Source: Papilionanthe hookeriana x Papilionanthe teres (taxonomy: Eukaryota; Streptophyta; Magnoliopsida; Asparagales; Orchidaceae). Taken from it: a stretch of 64,000 nucleotides of DNA. The notes below the pieces were generated by a model. It was given only the letters and a program-made list of their open reading frames with translations, was not told where the DNA came from and searched no databases. This document shows positions 22,391 through 33,800 of this stretch, piece by piece. The position numbers and the translations under genes are program-made. Location of the stretch: positions 53,861,740 to 53,925,739 of the forward strand of contig CM040421.1 in the NCBI GenBank assembly GCA_022702705.1. The letters run 5' to 3'. Numbering within the stretch: the first letter of the stretch is position 1; every line of letters starts with the position of its first letter.

Positions 22391-24075
22391 ATTCTTTTTG
22401 AGCCATGAGACAAAGGAAGATTCCATTTTGAATCCTCCATGTGTTGGTCCTAGCCAAACCCTAGCCTAGGGTAAAGGGTTTGGGGAACCACCCACATGAG
22501 TTTCCAAAAGAGTAAGGAACCAGATTAAGGGTGATAGGTTTAGGGTTTTAGGTTGTGAGTGAAAATAAGGAGTTGTGAGTGCATGTGCAATACTAACTAA
22601 AGCCACACCACTCAGGGTTAACCCTAAGGTCAGACAGTCCTATTGGGGACCCTTCTTGAGCTCTCCCATGCTTGGCTCCATCCTACTAAGTGCTAGAGGT
22701 CAAAACCAAACAAGTGGAACTTCAAAAAGAGTTAAAAAAGTGTCTAAAATTTCTATTGGGGTAAGGTTCTATTACTAGTTCTCTAAGATAGTCAACAAAA
22801 TAGTCTTATGGCTAGATCCTAGGCTTCTAAAGAAGAAAGACTAGATCTTAACAAAAGTTAGTTCAATAAGGGCCATCAAGATGATATCAATGATTTTCAA
22901 AAGAGAAGACATCACTTGAAAGAGGTGTCAATAGGAAGGGGAGGAATTCCTAAGTAGGTAGTTGTGGTCAGGTCAGGATAGCGCAGATCCTTTATCCCCA
23001 GATATGGAGGCCCTAAGTTTACCCAGTCGTGAAGGTATTCGACCCAACCCAACTAGGGACCCCTTATCAACAATCCATGAATTGCGTCTTCCAAGAGAAT
23101 CCTGATAGACCTAAGATCAGAGGAAAGAAACCACTAATTTCCTATCACTCTCTAAGGGGAGTGGTAGGTGAAGGTGGGACTTATACTCATCAATTTGATG
23201 ATTAAGACGTCTCTGGAAAAAAGAAGAGGAGATGGGTCCAGCTACAAATCTGGAACTACCTCACAAAGGACTTACATCCCCATCTTGGTTAGGGGAGCCT
23301 CTAACGATCTAGTCGTTCTAGAAACCTTTTATGTAAAAAATTATCATTGGCATAGTTGATTGAAGGAGCACGATAGCTCCTCCTCGAGACATGCAGAATG
23401 ATGCAGTTATCTAGAGCAGTCCTTAGATAATGTGGAGGCCTTATTATATGACTTGGATGAAAGTCATGCTATGCAACTCGTTCTAAATCAGCCTGAAGGC
23501 CATGTAGGAAAGTAAAAGTAGGTTTTAAATGTCCCAAATCTTTTAATCTTAAATTTTAGATTATCTTAATCTTTTATGATTAGGATTTTTTAGTAGAAAA
23601 TCTACAATGTTAAGGCCCTAGAGAGCCTAAATTACATTTTCGTAAAGCCCAGCTAATCCAAAAATTAAAGCAAGGCAAAGCCAAGTACAAACAAAATAAT
23701 AAAAGGTTGGTGCCACTGGGTAGGCAATATACCCTAGAAAAGCAGAAGAGGTGGTTGGACTCTGCATATACATGCTCGGTCCTAGTTAAATACATGAATA
23801 TAAATTTGAAAAAAGGTACACAACACGAGCTTCTGCTCCATGCCCCCATCACATGGTTTGGTGTGTTATGCACTTTGAAACTTGTGCTCGTACCTTAGTT
23901 CTGATACAGACTCAATCCCAGCAATCTATCAAATAAGATAAAATACCCAAGTTGCAGAAGATGGGATATCACGAGTTAACATGGAATACATATGAGCCAT
24001 GCCTGACGAGAGGAGCTTATAGCAACACTTGAAAGAAAGAGATAGAACATAATCATGACATTGCTCCTTCCCAAT
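22391..24075. other. Unassigned intergenic sequence
   Basis: Mixed-composition sequence with short open frames only (for example 22575-22778 and 23168-23359). None has a recognisable family or splice context. The style resembles a decayed retrotransposon internal region, but no gag, pol or LTR motif was found. Confidence 0.4.
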
Positions 24076-24081
24076 AGAACA

Positions 24082-24131
24082 TGTGTGTGTGCATATATAT
24101 GTATATATGTATGTATGTATGTATGCATGAC
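24082..24131. repeat. Microsatellite (TG)n(TA)n(TATG)n
   Basis: A tgtgtgtgtg run followed by atatatgtatatatg and several tatg/tgta units. Confidence 0.9.
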
Positions 24132-25216
24132 TCCTTGCAAGAAAAATAGACCTAGTATCCTATAATGCATATCAAAATAATATGCATTCAAGCACACCAA
24201 AAATCATAGAAGTGATGCTTGGCTAGAAAAAACAAACCAGTAGAGAATAATGGCATGAGGCGTTGAATATATTACATAGCATCCTAATCCTAGCCTAGCA
24301 CACCATCTAACAAAAAGTATCTTAACTAGCACCTAAGTGCTCATAGTAAAGTCTTCGGATATGTTTGACTTTGACGGGGTCACCAAATTGGCTCTGACCT
24401 AAAGATTCAAGGGATCTAAAGAGTGTCACCATGAAGAATTTTGAAAATATTTGGACTTACATATGGTCTAGCTTGCTACTTACATAATTTTAAAATTATG
24501 ATGGATATCATATGCAGAAAATATATAGAAGTTTTATTATTTTTGAGATAAGGGCCATCAAATGCGGATCTGTAACATGCAGGGTGACACAAGCTAGATC
24601 CCTTAGATCCTTAGCATTGTCATACTCATGTCGATCCTTATGCGATAACTAGTATTGCTCACCAAGATTTACTCCACAAACAGTACTTGTTAAAGCATTA
24701 CAATCAACACATGGGTCACCCAACGAGTCTAATCTACTATCCATACACATAAGGCAAACATAACACAATCAAGTGAGCACACATTATGCACTTGACTGGT
24801 TCGGTGGCTTTAAAGCTTAACTCGGATTGAGCACACAATGTGAATTGCTTATGAAATTTGAGTGATATGTCATAAGAGATGGGGCAACATGCCTTCCATT
24901 TAGGAGGTTCACACACCGACAGGCTAGCACTGTTAGCCACTACTTACCAAACATTCACAAGTATTGAGCCACACACATATGGTGTCATATGTAGCGTGGT
25001 AATACCGCAAGTGTTGGTGCTCGAAGAGACGCCACATACAAGAAAATGCCAAAGGAAAATTTATTTTTTGATGCAATGAGTTTAATACTCCAAGCATCAT
25101 TTAAAATATTCTCTTTTTATGCACAAACAATCACAAACCCAAGCATTTAGCATGAACATGCAAGTAATGGGAATGCAAGTGCAAGTCATGCAACACGTAA
25201 GTGAAGTGAGCCATTT
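24132..25216. other. Unassigned intergenic sequence
   Basis: No supported gene on either strand. The sequence contains scattered phrases related to the minisatellite that follows (ttgactggttcggtggcttt, around 24793-24812). Confidence 0.4.
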
Positions 25217-25700
25217 GACAAGAGCGATTGACCTGGTGCTATGAACCAAAGAGTTTGGTTGGACTTGGGTGGTCAACAAGACCAAAGTGATTGATCAATC
25301 AGGCCTTAGTGGGCTATCGAACCAAAGTGATTCGGTTTTACCAATCAGAGCTTGGTGGGCAATTGAACCAAAGTAATTTGTTTCACCAATCATACCTTCA
25401 TGTCCAATCAACCCAAAGTGATTGATTTTACCGATCTTACCTGATGGTTAATCAAACTAAATTATGGTTTTGTCGATTGGGCCTTGGTAGCTGATTGAAC
25501 TAGAGTATTTTGGTTTTATCGATCGAGCCTTTGTAGCTGATTAAACCAAAGTGACTGATTTTACCGATCGGTCCTTCGTGGATGATCAAACCAAAATGTA
25601 GTTTTATCGATCAGATCATCATGCCTATCGAACTGAATTGTGTTTTGTGATTCGCCTTGGTGGCCGATCGAACCCAAGTGTGGTTTTGTTGTCATCGTGG
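25217..25700. repeat. Degenerate minisatellite, unit about 45 bp, about nine copies
   Basis: The recurring order is CCTTGGTGGCCGAT, then CGAACCAAAGTG, a short linker, and GGTTTTACCGATCGG. It repeats from about 25220 to 25690 with substitutions and small indels in each copy. Units start near 25302, 25348, 25393, 25439, 25481, 25527, 25572, 25615 and 25654. Confidence 0.8.
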
Positions 25701-26204
25701 GTTTGGTCAACCAGTCTAGGCAAGTCGACTGACCGACACTAGTCGGTATGGACTTACACCTATTGTTTCCTTCATGACCAAATCCCTAACGAAGCCAAGA
25801 GTGTTTCCTTGTAAACCCAGAACATAAAACCTTGTGGGTCATATTCCAATTTCTTACGGCTTTGCCGCTTCCAAACTTCCTTGGAGGGATTGAAATAATT
25901 GGATCTTGAATAATAGGAAAAGTGTAGCTAGCCCATTTTACAAAATCATGGAGGGTTGTAGGATGGAAAAAGCTTTGTAGCTAGTCTATTCTACAAATGG
26001 TGAAGGACTTTTCCTAAGAGAAATTGGAGGATGAAGTTCTCCACATTCCTCGCCAAAGCTGGAGGCAGCCATGTTGCATATCCAAGAGCTAAAAGCCTAG
26101 GATCTTATGTGAGGATGTTAGGACAAATCGAATTTGCTATCAAAATGCATTTGGTTTAATATGCTTTCATATGCTTGCATGTCTAGCATGATACTTTGCA
26201 TATG

Positions 26205-26345
26205 CATGTTGGTTCGATCGACCACCAAGCCCGACCACAGAACTATTTTTTTGCTCGGTCAGCCGCCAAGGTCGATCACACAAAGTTGGCCAATCAAAAG
26301 GCATATGGACAGGCAAATCGGTATCATTTGGCTAATCAAACCTTC
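26205..26345. repeat. Inverted relatives of the 45-bp minisatellite
   Basis: Here the phrase appears reverse-complemented (TTCGATCGACCACCAAGCC, then GGTCAGCCGCCAAGGTCGATC). Weaker forms follow up to about 26400. Confidence 0.6.
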
Positions 26346-26689
26346 TGATAAATGGAGATCGATTGAGTTAGATGATACCGGGTGGCCGGTCAAACCGGCC
26401 TCGTATGGGTGACTAAACCCACAACAAATTAGCAAAATCTATTCCTGAAGCTGGCAAGAAAAGGAAATGCAATGGTTTATAGAGTCTCACCAACACGAGG
26501 GTCTCGATTGCGTTCTCTTTTGATCTTCCAAGCAACTGATCTTCAAACCACGCTCCAATGTACCTCGCAAAACATGTGTGGGACAAGGAAAGAAACATAT
26601 GAGGGTAGAAGGTTACAAGTTTCTTTGATAAATGATTTGAACATGCACGAGTATGTCCAACACATACCTTTGCGATGATTGGTCAGTTC

Positions 26690-27500
26690 CTATATGCCGC
26701 GACGTCGTCCCCACCCTATTGGAGGTGAGGAGCTTTGCTGAAACTTCTGATCGAAAGGGAAAACTGGCATGAAGGTTTTCCCGTGAGAGGCACCATTGAT
26801 CGAGGAAGTAGCGAGGTTGCTAATTGGAAAGGGAGAACAGAACACTTGCAAGGTAGCAAGAAGCTACCCAAAACTAAGGCATCACCCCTTTTTCATGAGA
26901 GAAGGAAGCGACACCATCAGAAGGTAGCGCACATGAGAGACAGCCCGCCGCCAAGACCAGGTGGCGACAAGAAGGTTTCTTGTAGGAAGGAGCACCAAAG
27001 TGGATCTTTTCCCTCCTAAAGCATCAACTGCATCAAAATCGTAAGAGAAAGAGTAAAGGGAGGTGGCACCGACGGGAAGGTCTCAGGCCAGATAGATGGA
27101 GCAGTCAGTGGTTTATCGACAAGGGCTTCACTAATGAGGGATGCTCAATCATGAGAGGGAGGAGCTGTCGCACAATAATAGGGAGCCTAGGGCATGATCC
27201 GACTATGGGATGCCCACCATCAGGGGAGGGGAGACCGACAAGTCGCTGATGCCGTTAAGGAAGCAACACACAAGGTGGGATCACTCAAATAGGAGGACGA
27301 AGGCTATGTGAGATCTATCAGTGAGGAAGGATCGGCAAACAATAGGCTTGCCGACATGAGGAAGAAGATAGCCTCATCTTGCAGAGCCGTCGACGCGACC
27401 GAGAGAGAGGAGAGGCCTATCAGTGGTTTTGTGAAGATGAAAAGGGAGGTCCTAGGGCATCACATGAGAAATGGGTTCCTTCTTTTTTTTCTGTGAGGTT
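26690..27500. other. GC-richer, purine-rich unassigned patch
   Basis: This stretch is richer in G and C than its flanks. It has a 94-codon plus-strand frame (26735-27019) rich in Arg, Lys, Gly and Ser, and another at 27308-27496. Neither shows a recognised domain, signal or splice pattern. It could be a captured gene fragment inside a mobile element, or simply purine-biased repeat DNA. I cannot assign a function. Confidence 0.3.
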
Positions 27501-29667
27501 TTAAAACCCTTTTATTCTTTTATTATTATTATTCTTTTTTTTAATTTTAAAGCTACATGCATCGATTTGCGCATTGACTCATGCTTTGAACCTAGCAATA
27601 TGGGTGTCCTCCCTAAGCAAAATCGATGATCCAAACGCATTCACATAGTTCATTTGGTCATCCAGGGTCACATAAATAAATTTATCGATGATCGAGGTAA
27701 ATTAAGCCTAATTTGCACACGGATGTCTGAACTATATCCGTCTGACAGACAAAATGTTGGCCGGCCTTCGCATAAGAGAAAGCCAAAATCAAGCAGGATG
27801 ACTCTGACTGCGTGCTCCTCAACACGCATCAGAGGGTCTGAAATGGCTGTTTAGCACTACTGGAACAACACATGCATCAAACAAGGTCCATAGCGTTCGA
27901 GCGAACATTCTACACTAACGACATCAAAAATTGATGCCAACACTCATCTATTTTAAAAAGAATATCAAATAAGACCTTCGTACTCAATATGAAAACCATT
28001 AGTGGTGTTCTATCATCATTTAACACAATTTAAAGGTAACCCACTTTACGAAATCCAAGCATTATAATCATACCAATAAATAAGTCTTGAACTTTACCTT
28101 TGAATCTACCTTCATATCCAAATTTGCTTTATCAATAAATGGTTACTTCTATAACATATTTAAATCCACTCAACTTCTTTCTTGCTCTAAGCCTATGACC
28201 CACTGTTTCAATAACAAAATTAATTTGGCATCTATCAATAAGTCTTCTACAGATGTCCTAATGTCCAACCCATATGGAATTTTTTATAGGTGATATATTC
28301 TAATCTACTCCTCATTAAGACTTTAAAGAGTCATTTCCCACTTACTAACAAAATGCATTGACACCATATCCTACTAGATTTCATGCTATTATTTATAGGA
28401 CCATAAAATGGATCTTTTAACCCTTATATGCATGTTGATTACAACTTGACCATTATACATAACCAACAAGTCAATAATTCATTCCTTTATCAGGTCTTCC
28501 TTGCCATCTTCAAAGGGCTAAACTTACATCTAATTATTGTTTTATTGATTGTGTTATTCCTACTTTTGATGTACTTATTAGATACTGTTTCAAATAATTC
28601 AAAAGAATGAACGACATCAAGCATTTCTCCAATTACTTTTGTATCTATCATAATGAAGAAATCCCTAAAAAATTATATTTATAAAATATTCTTAAAAGCT
28701 TGTCAAATATCGAGGGTTGATTCTTAGTTAACTAAATGATCTCCCCAATTGTCTTCAATCCAGTCTATGCTTCGTATCATAGATTTGTTATATTATTCTC
28801 TCTTCTGCCAATCTAATACATCATGTTAAGAACTATATTTTAGCTGGTGCATTTATTAATGTGTATTCAAAATATAGGTCAAAAAAATTTATAATTACCA
28901 TAAGAATTCATAATAAGGAACTAATTAATCTCTATAAAAGATAAAGTAAGAGCAATTGAACCATCAAGAGTTACTTAATTGCTCTGATTCAAAGCTAACA
29001 ACCTTCTGAAGATCCAAAAATTTGAACAAGTTACATAGCTAGATCGACTAAAAACTTGAATGAGAGATAAACCTCTATGCTGCCATTTTCATCATTCATG
29101 TGAACATTTGATTAAAAAATATCTTTAATTAATGGAAGAGATTAAGTATTTGATTCATTGAAGATGCTTAGAGAAATACTCATAAAACTAATTTATAGGC
29201 TAAGCACATAAAAATAACATCATAAGAAAAGTGAATGGATTCATCAAGATCATAAAGGCTACCATAGGAGAGTCATAATAGCCTAACATTCATTGTGCTA
29301 AAAAACTATGCCACATGACAATAAAAATAAATTTTTTATCATTAAATTTGATGGATATGCTACACATGCTAATGTCATTCTTATTATCTTATTAGAAATT
29401 AGGGATCCTAATCAAACATTACAAAGTTTTCAATCAATAGAAGTAGTTTGGTCAACACTCCATCTCCTTATTCCATTATGATTAATTTGAGTACATCCAT
29501 GAAACAAATCCAATGAGTCTAAAATCACTAAATTTAGAACTATTAAGACACTTAAATCCTCCAAAATTAGTCTATATTTATAAGATTTGAGACGAACCAT
29601 ATATTCAAGTATTTAAAAATTTTAATTAAATTCTACTCTAAAAAATTATAAATAGACTCATGTTCTC
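27501..29667. other. Unassigned A/T-rich sequence with a possible transposon tip
   Basis: No supported gene. A CACTACTGGAACAACA string at 27857 resembles the ends of CACTA transposons and is followed by a short hairpin (catcaaaaattgatg, 27928-27942). No partner end was found, so no element is called. Confidence 0.3.
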
Positions 29668-30056
29668 CATAAGAGGGGGATGTGGACTTGACTTTAGAGA
29701 GAGCTTGAAGATTTAAAGATTTGAACCCAATCACTATCATCTGATCACCATCACCAAATTACTCTAACCACCATCATTCACTTGTCATTACCCAACTAGT
29801 AATTATGACTATCATTACTCAATCATTATCGTAGCACTTAACCACCGCCACCTAATTGTTATTGGTAGATTGTCATCTCGACTGTTATCATCATATCAGT
29901 CTATATTTAAAAGAATTGGTAGATGAGTCATTTGTACTCTACATTACTTGTACCATAGTGGCCAGAGAATAGACTAACTTGAATTGTATTACTTTGTAAT
30001 CCCATAATTTTTTTATAATTAAGAGGGAAAACTAATTCTTATACTATTAATTAACA
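29668..30056 (+). repeat. Possible copia-type LTR
   Basis: A polypurine-like run (aagagggggatg) precedes TGTGGACTTGAC. About 377 bp later the sequence ends in TTAACA, after a T/A-rich segment with late-LTR style motifs. No second LTR or pol motif was recognised upstream, so this is a tentative call on layout alone. Confidence 0.25.
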
Positions 30057-30837
30057 TAGTGAGTTCATTTACCTTAGTCCAGACTGCATGATTTTTTCTC
30101 TTTTTTTTCACATAAATATTTTTAAGTCTCTTGTTTTCTTTATTTATCTATTTGTATGTTAAATCTTCGAGTAAAATTAAAATATTAAATTCTTATTATA
30201 TTATCGTGAATTTTATTATATATAATATTAATTAATATTAGAATAAATATTTTAAATCCGCTCAAAAAAAATTAAATTGAGATAAATATAACCTATTATC
30301 TAACTCGTTGACACAATTTCTTGCCCAATTCAAATAAAAAAAAAATGATAAAAAAAAATATATTTTTTTTCCGCAAAGCTCTTTGACCCGCAATTTACGG
30401 CGGATAATGGATAATGGATTCGTCGTGCGCTGGAGATCCGGCGGAGCAGCAGAATAATTGATTCATTTTCTAAAATGGTAATTGCAGGTTTTGACAGGGA
30501 GCAACGCAACGCGAAGGGAAAGAGTAGATTAGAGGAATGGGGTTGGAAGAGGTAGCGTTGGTTCGGTTTTGTCTTTCGTGTTAGCGAGGAAGCGTACTGA
30601 GATATGGCCGCTAAGTCAAACACTCGGAGCTGGATGGAGTAGACGAAGGGGTTGGGTAACGGGGAAATCTTTGGCGACGATCGAGATCGGAACTCGGATG
30701 GTATTTAGGATCTCCATCGGCGGCGTTCATCGCGGATGGAAGGCGGTTGGTAAGGGTTGTTGGCGAGGGAGGCGGGGAGGTTCGCCGGAGGAGACGGGGA
30801 GTCGTCAGGGACGACTGCTGTGTTTGTTTTGGAGAGC
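30057..30837 (+). promoter_or_regulatory. Upstream region and 5' UTR of the ATG18-family gene
   Basis: The sequence changes from very A/T-rich (to about 30360) to GC- and CpG-rich (30380-30837), leading into the first coding exon. No in-frame ATG precedes the chosen start at 30838. Transcription probably begins within the GC-rich part; no single TATA box can be chosen with confidence. Confidence 0.5.
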
Positions 30838-33800
30838 ATGAGGCGAGGCAAGGGCCGGAACGGGCTGCTTCCTAGTTCACTGCGCATCATCTCTTCTTGC
30901 CTGAAGACGGTGTCCGCGAACGCCGGCACCGTTGCTTCTAGCGTTCGATCGGCCGGGGCCTCTGTGGCTTCCTCAATCTCAGTGCCCCCGGAGGATGAGA
31001 AAGACCAGGTTCTCTCTCTATCTTTCTCTCCCGATCGAGAATTTTTCATAACTTGAATAAAAAATTTGGCTCATTTCAGTAGATTGGTTACTTGCTAGGA
31101 ATGATTGCCTTTGGGATTATGCAATTTTGGTGGTTTTGATGTACTTCGTGTAAAGTTAGTTGACGCTGCTTTGTTTGTGGTTCAAAAATGAAAGGCAAGT
31201 GGTAATGATAGAGTTGTGTGGTACCGTTTGCCTTACATGTTAAACTGGTTCATAACATTTGATGAGAATCATTCCATGGCCTTGAACATAGAGGTTTACA
31301 TTTTTTATGTCTTTACCGCTGCCACTTTTTTTATTAGCTGTGGGTTTTGTACTTGTTTTTATCATGAAAGTAATAATAACATTATGTCTATCAGAACCAG
31401 CGAATTTTTTCTACCTGGCTGGTGAACACCTAATTTTCACCAGATGGTAGGTATATAGAATGGCGAAATCTTTCTTTATTTCCCGTCATGCAGGTACTTC
31501 AACTAATTCAGGCGATTGGTTATTCTTATATAATAAATTCCCAATGTCATTTTTGTGCAATTCCTATGAATGTGGAATTAATAAAGATTAATCAGTACCA
31601 TTGGAGAATTAAGTTATCAGTACCAGAGCCAAAACTTGTAACTATATAGAAAATACCCACAATTTTTTATTACAAATTCAGGGATAATTACATTCAAATT
31701 TACCACACGGGATTTTTTTGATCCAACAACCCGATGTATTTACCCTTGCCAAGGTCAAACTATTGAAAAATTGATAAAAAAATGAAAAATATGGGTTGTT
31801 AAGATGAATTTTGATATTTGAGTGAGAATTTGAAAAATAGATGATAGAGGGTGGTTGATTTGTGTATAGGAAGTTTGGGTGGTTGATTTGTATGAAATGA
31901 TTTATAGTATGCTTGTATATGCATACTTGGCTGTTGTAGAGTGCACCTCTTTATGGTACTAGCGGGGAAACTTTAAGGTACTCATGCACATAAATAAAAA
32001 AGATATTGATATTAATGTGTCTTAATTGATACAATTAAATGGTGCTTCTATGTGTGTTGTATACAGATTTAAAATGATCTTGGTATGTAGATGATACAAT
32101 AAGATATAGTTAATATTATCTTGTTAGTTATTGCAAACTTTCAAATACTCTTAGATTGATTTACATAAATTTTAACCAACATGCATATTATTTTCTTTTT
32201 ATTATATTACTAAAGTTTATGAGTATGAGTGTTCATTGGTTATGTTGCACTATTATTTAAACCAATATTTTAGGTTTGACTACTTGATTAAAGTATGAAC
32301 AATAGAGGATAAAATGCTTATAGCAGATGCAAACAACCAGAAATGAGATAAATTTAACTGTATTGTTTTAATTTACTTTCTTTAGTGACTCTTGCATTTG
32401 TTAAATGTTAGTTATAGAAAATTAATATTGAAAAAAATAATTTCTACCATTTGTACCTGCTTTGGTTAACTCGAAGCCCCGAGCTATAGGTCAAGACAAC
32501 AAACACTCTCAAATCCGTTTATGTTAGGAAGGTCTTCAAGTGCTATGATTTTGGACATATTGCGTCTAATTGCCCAAATAAGAGGGTGATCTTTTCCACT
32601 AAGCAAAGAACAGTGGAAAATATAAACAATGACACAGAAGGTACAAGAAAAGGTGGTTACGTAAAAAGATGTGTACTAATTTCCAGCTCGTAAGGGAGAG
32701 ATGCTAGTAACCCGATGGGCTCTTCAGACTGAGCATATATGAAAAGCACCACGAGAATTAATATTGGTTGTCCTAGATGACGTCGAAGGAGCCGATACCA
32801 AACATATGATAACCTTAACTAAATAGATTGTAGGATTGTTTGACCTACAACCTATCTCCTAGGTTATCAATACTAAGGAGATTCAACATGTCATCACTTT
32901 AGATAGAGATAGAAAATTTTCTGAGTTATTTTTGGAAGACCATGAAATAAATTGAGCATTAAATTCTAGTTCAGTTCAACAGTACCCACAAACATATGAC
33001 TAGAAAACGTGGTGAATTGTAGCTTTGGAAATTTCTGTAGGCGTATTAGTAAAAAGAACATCAAATAGTGGGATCTGGATACTTTCAGAAAATAAGTCGA
33101 AACCTCTCCTAACCAAGGAGGATGACATGGGAGCTCTCCCTTGGTAGCAGGACTATTTCTCGTCTCGCTATACTCCCAAGTAGGACTTTTTCACTCCTTT
33201 GCTATTTTAGCCCTTTGGGGTCCTTATTAATTTTTTAATATTATTCTAATTAGAATTATGTTCATTTTTATAAGGGAACTATTTATATTTTTTATTTTTT
33301 TGTTTTGTGGGAGTTTTGGTTTTGTTTGTGTTTTAGAGATTGTTATCTTTAATTTCTATCCTTATATGAGTGTTGTATCTTTCTCCTTCTGCAATTGGTG
33401 CGTCTGTAGCTTTTGCAAGAATAGGTGGTGAATCTCCTCAATATCCATAGCACGCCATTTTGTGGGTCTTTTTGCTATTTTCAGCCAGTACAATTGACGA
33501 TCTATGCCAAACCTTCAGTCAAACAGCACATTTTGCGTCGTACCCCTTCCAAACACCGGCAAAATCCCATAGTTTCACTTTCTTGCTGTTCCACAGCTCT
33601 TTACCCATTAAATCCCTTTGCTAAACACCTTCTTGGAGCCCTAGGACAGAGTCAAACTTTTGTGTAGGAAACTCATGTGCAGGATTTCTGTCTTACAGCA
33701 AACCGAATACCATCCAAGATTTACTAACCAATGTCTTCAGCTTTGTTTTCAGTCACTAGAGGCACCTAGAATAGGAGAACGGGCAGCAGCCGATCGAAAA

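Noticed and set aside
30757..30837. In-frame upstream extension of ATG18 exon 1
   Set aside because: It begins at TTG, not ATG; the first ATG in frame is at 30838 and the protein then starts like its relatives.
30705..31049. Antisense open frame over ATG18 exon 1
   Set aside because: Shadow of the GC-rich coding exon; the sense frame has the family motifs and the splice junction.
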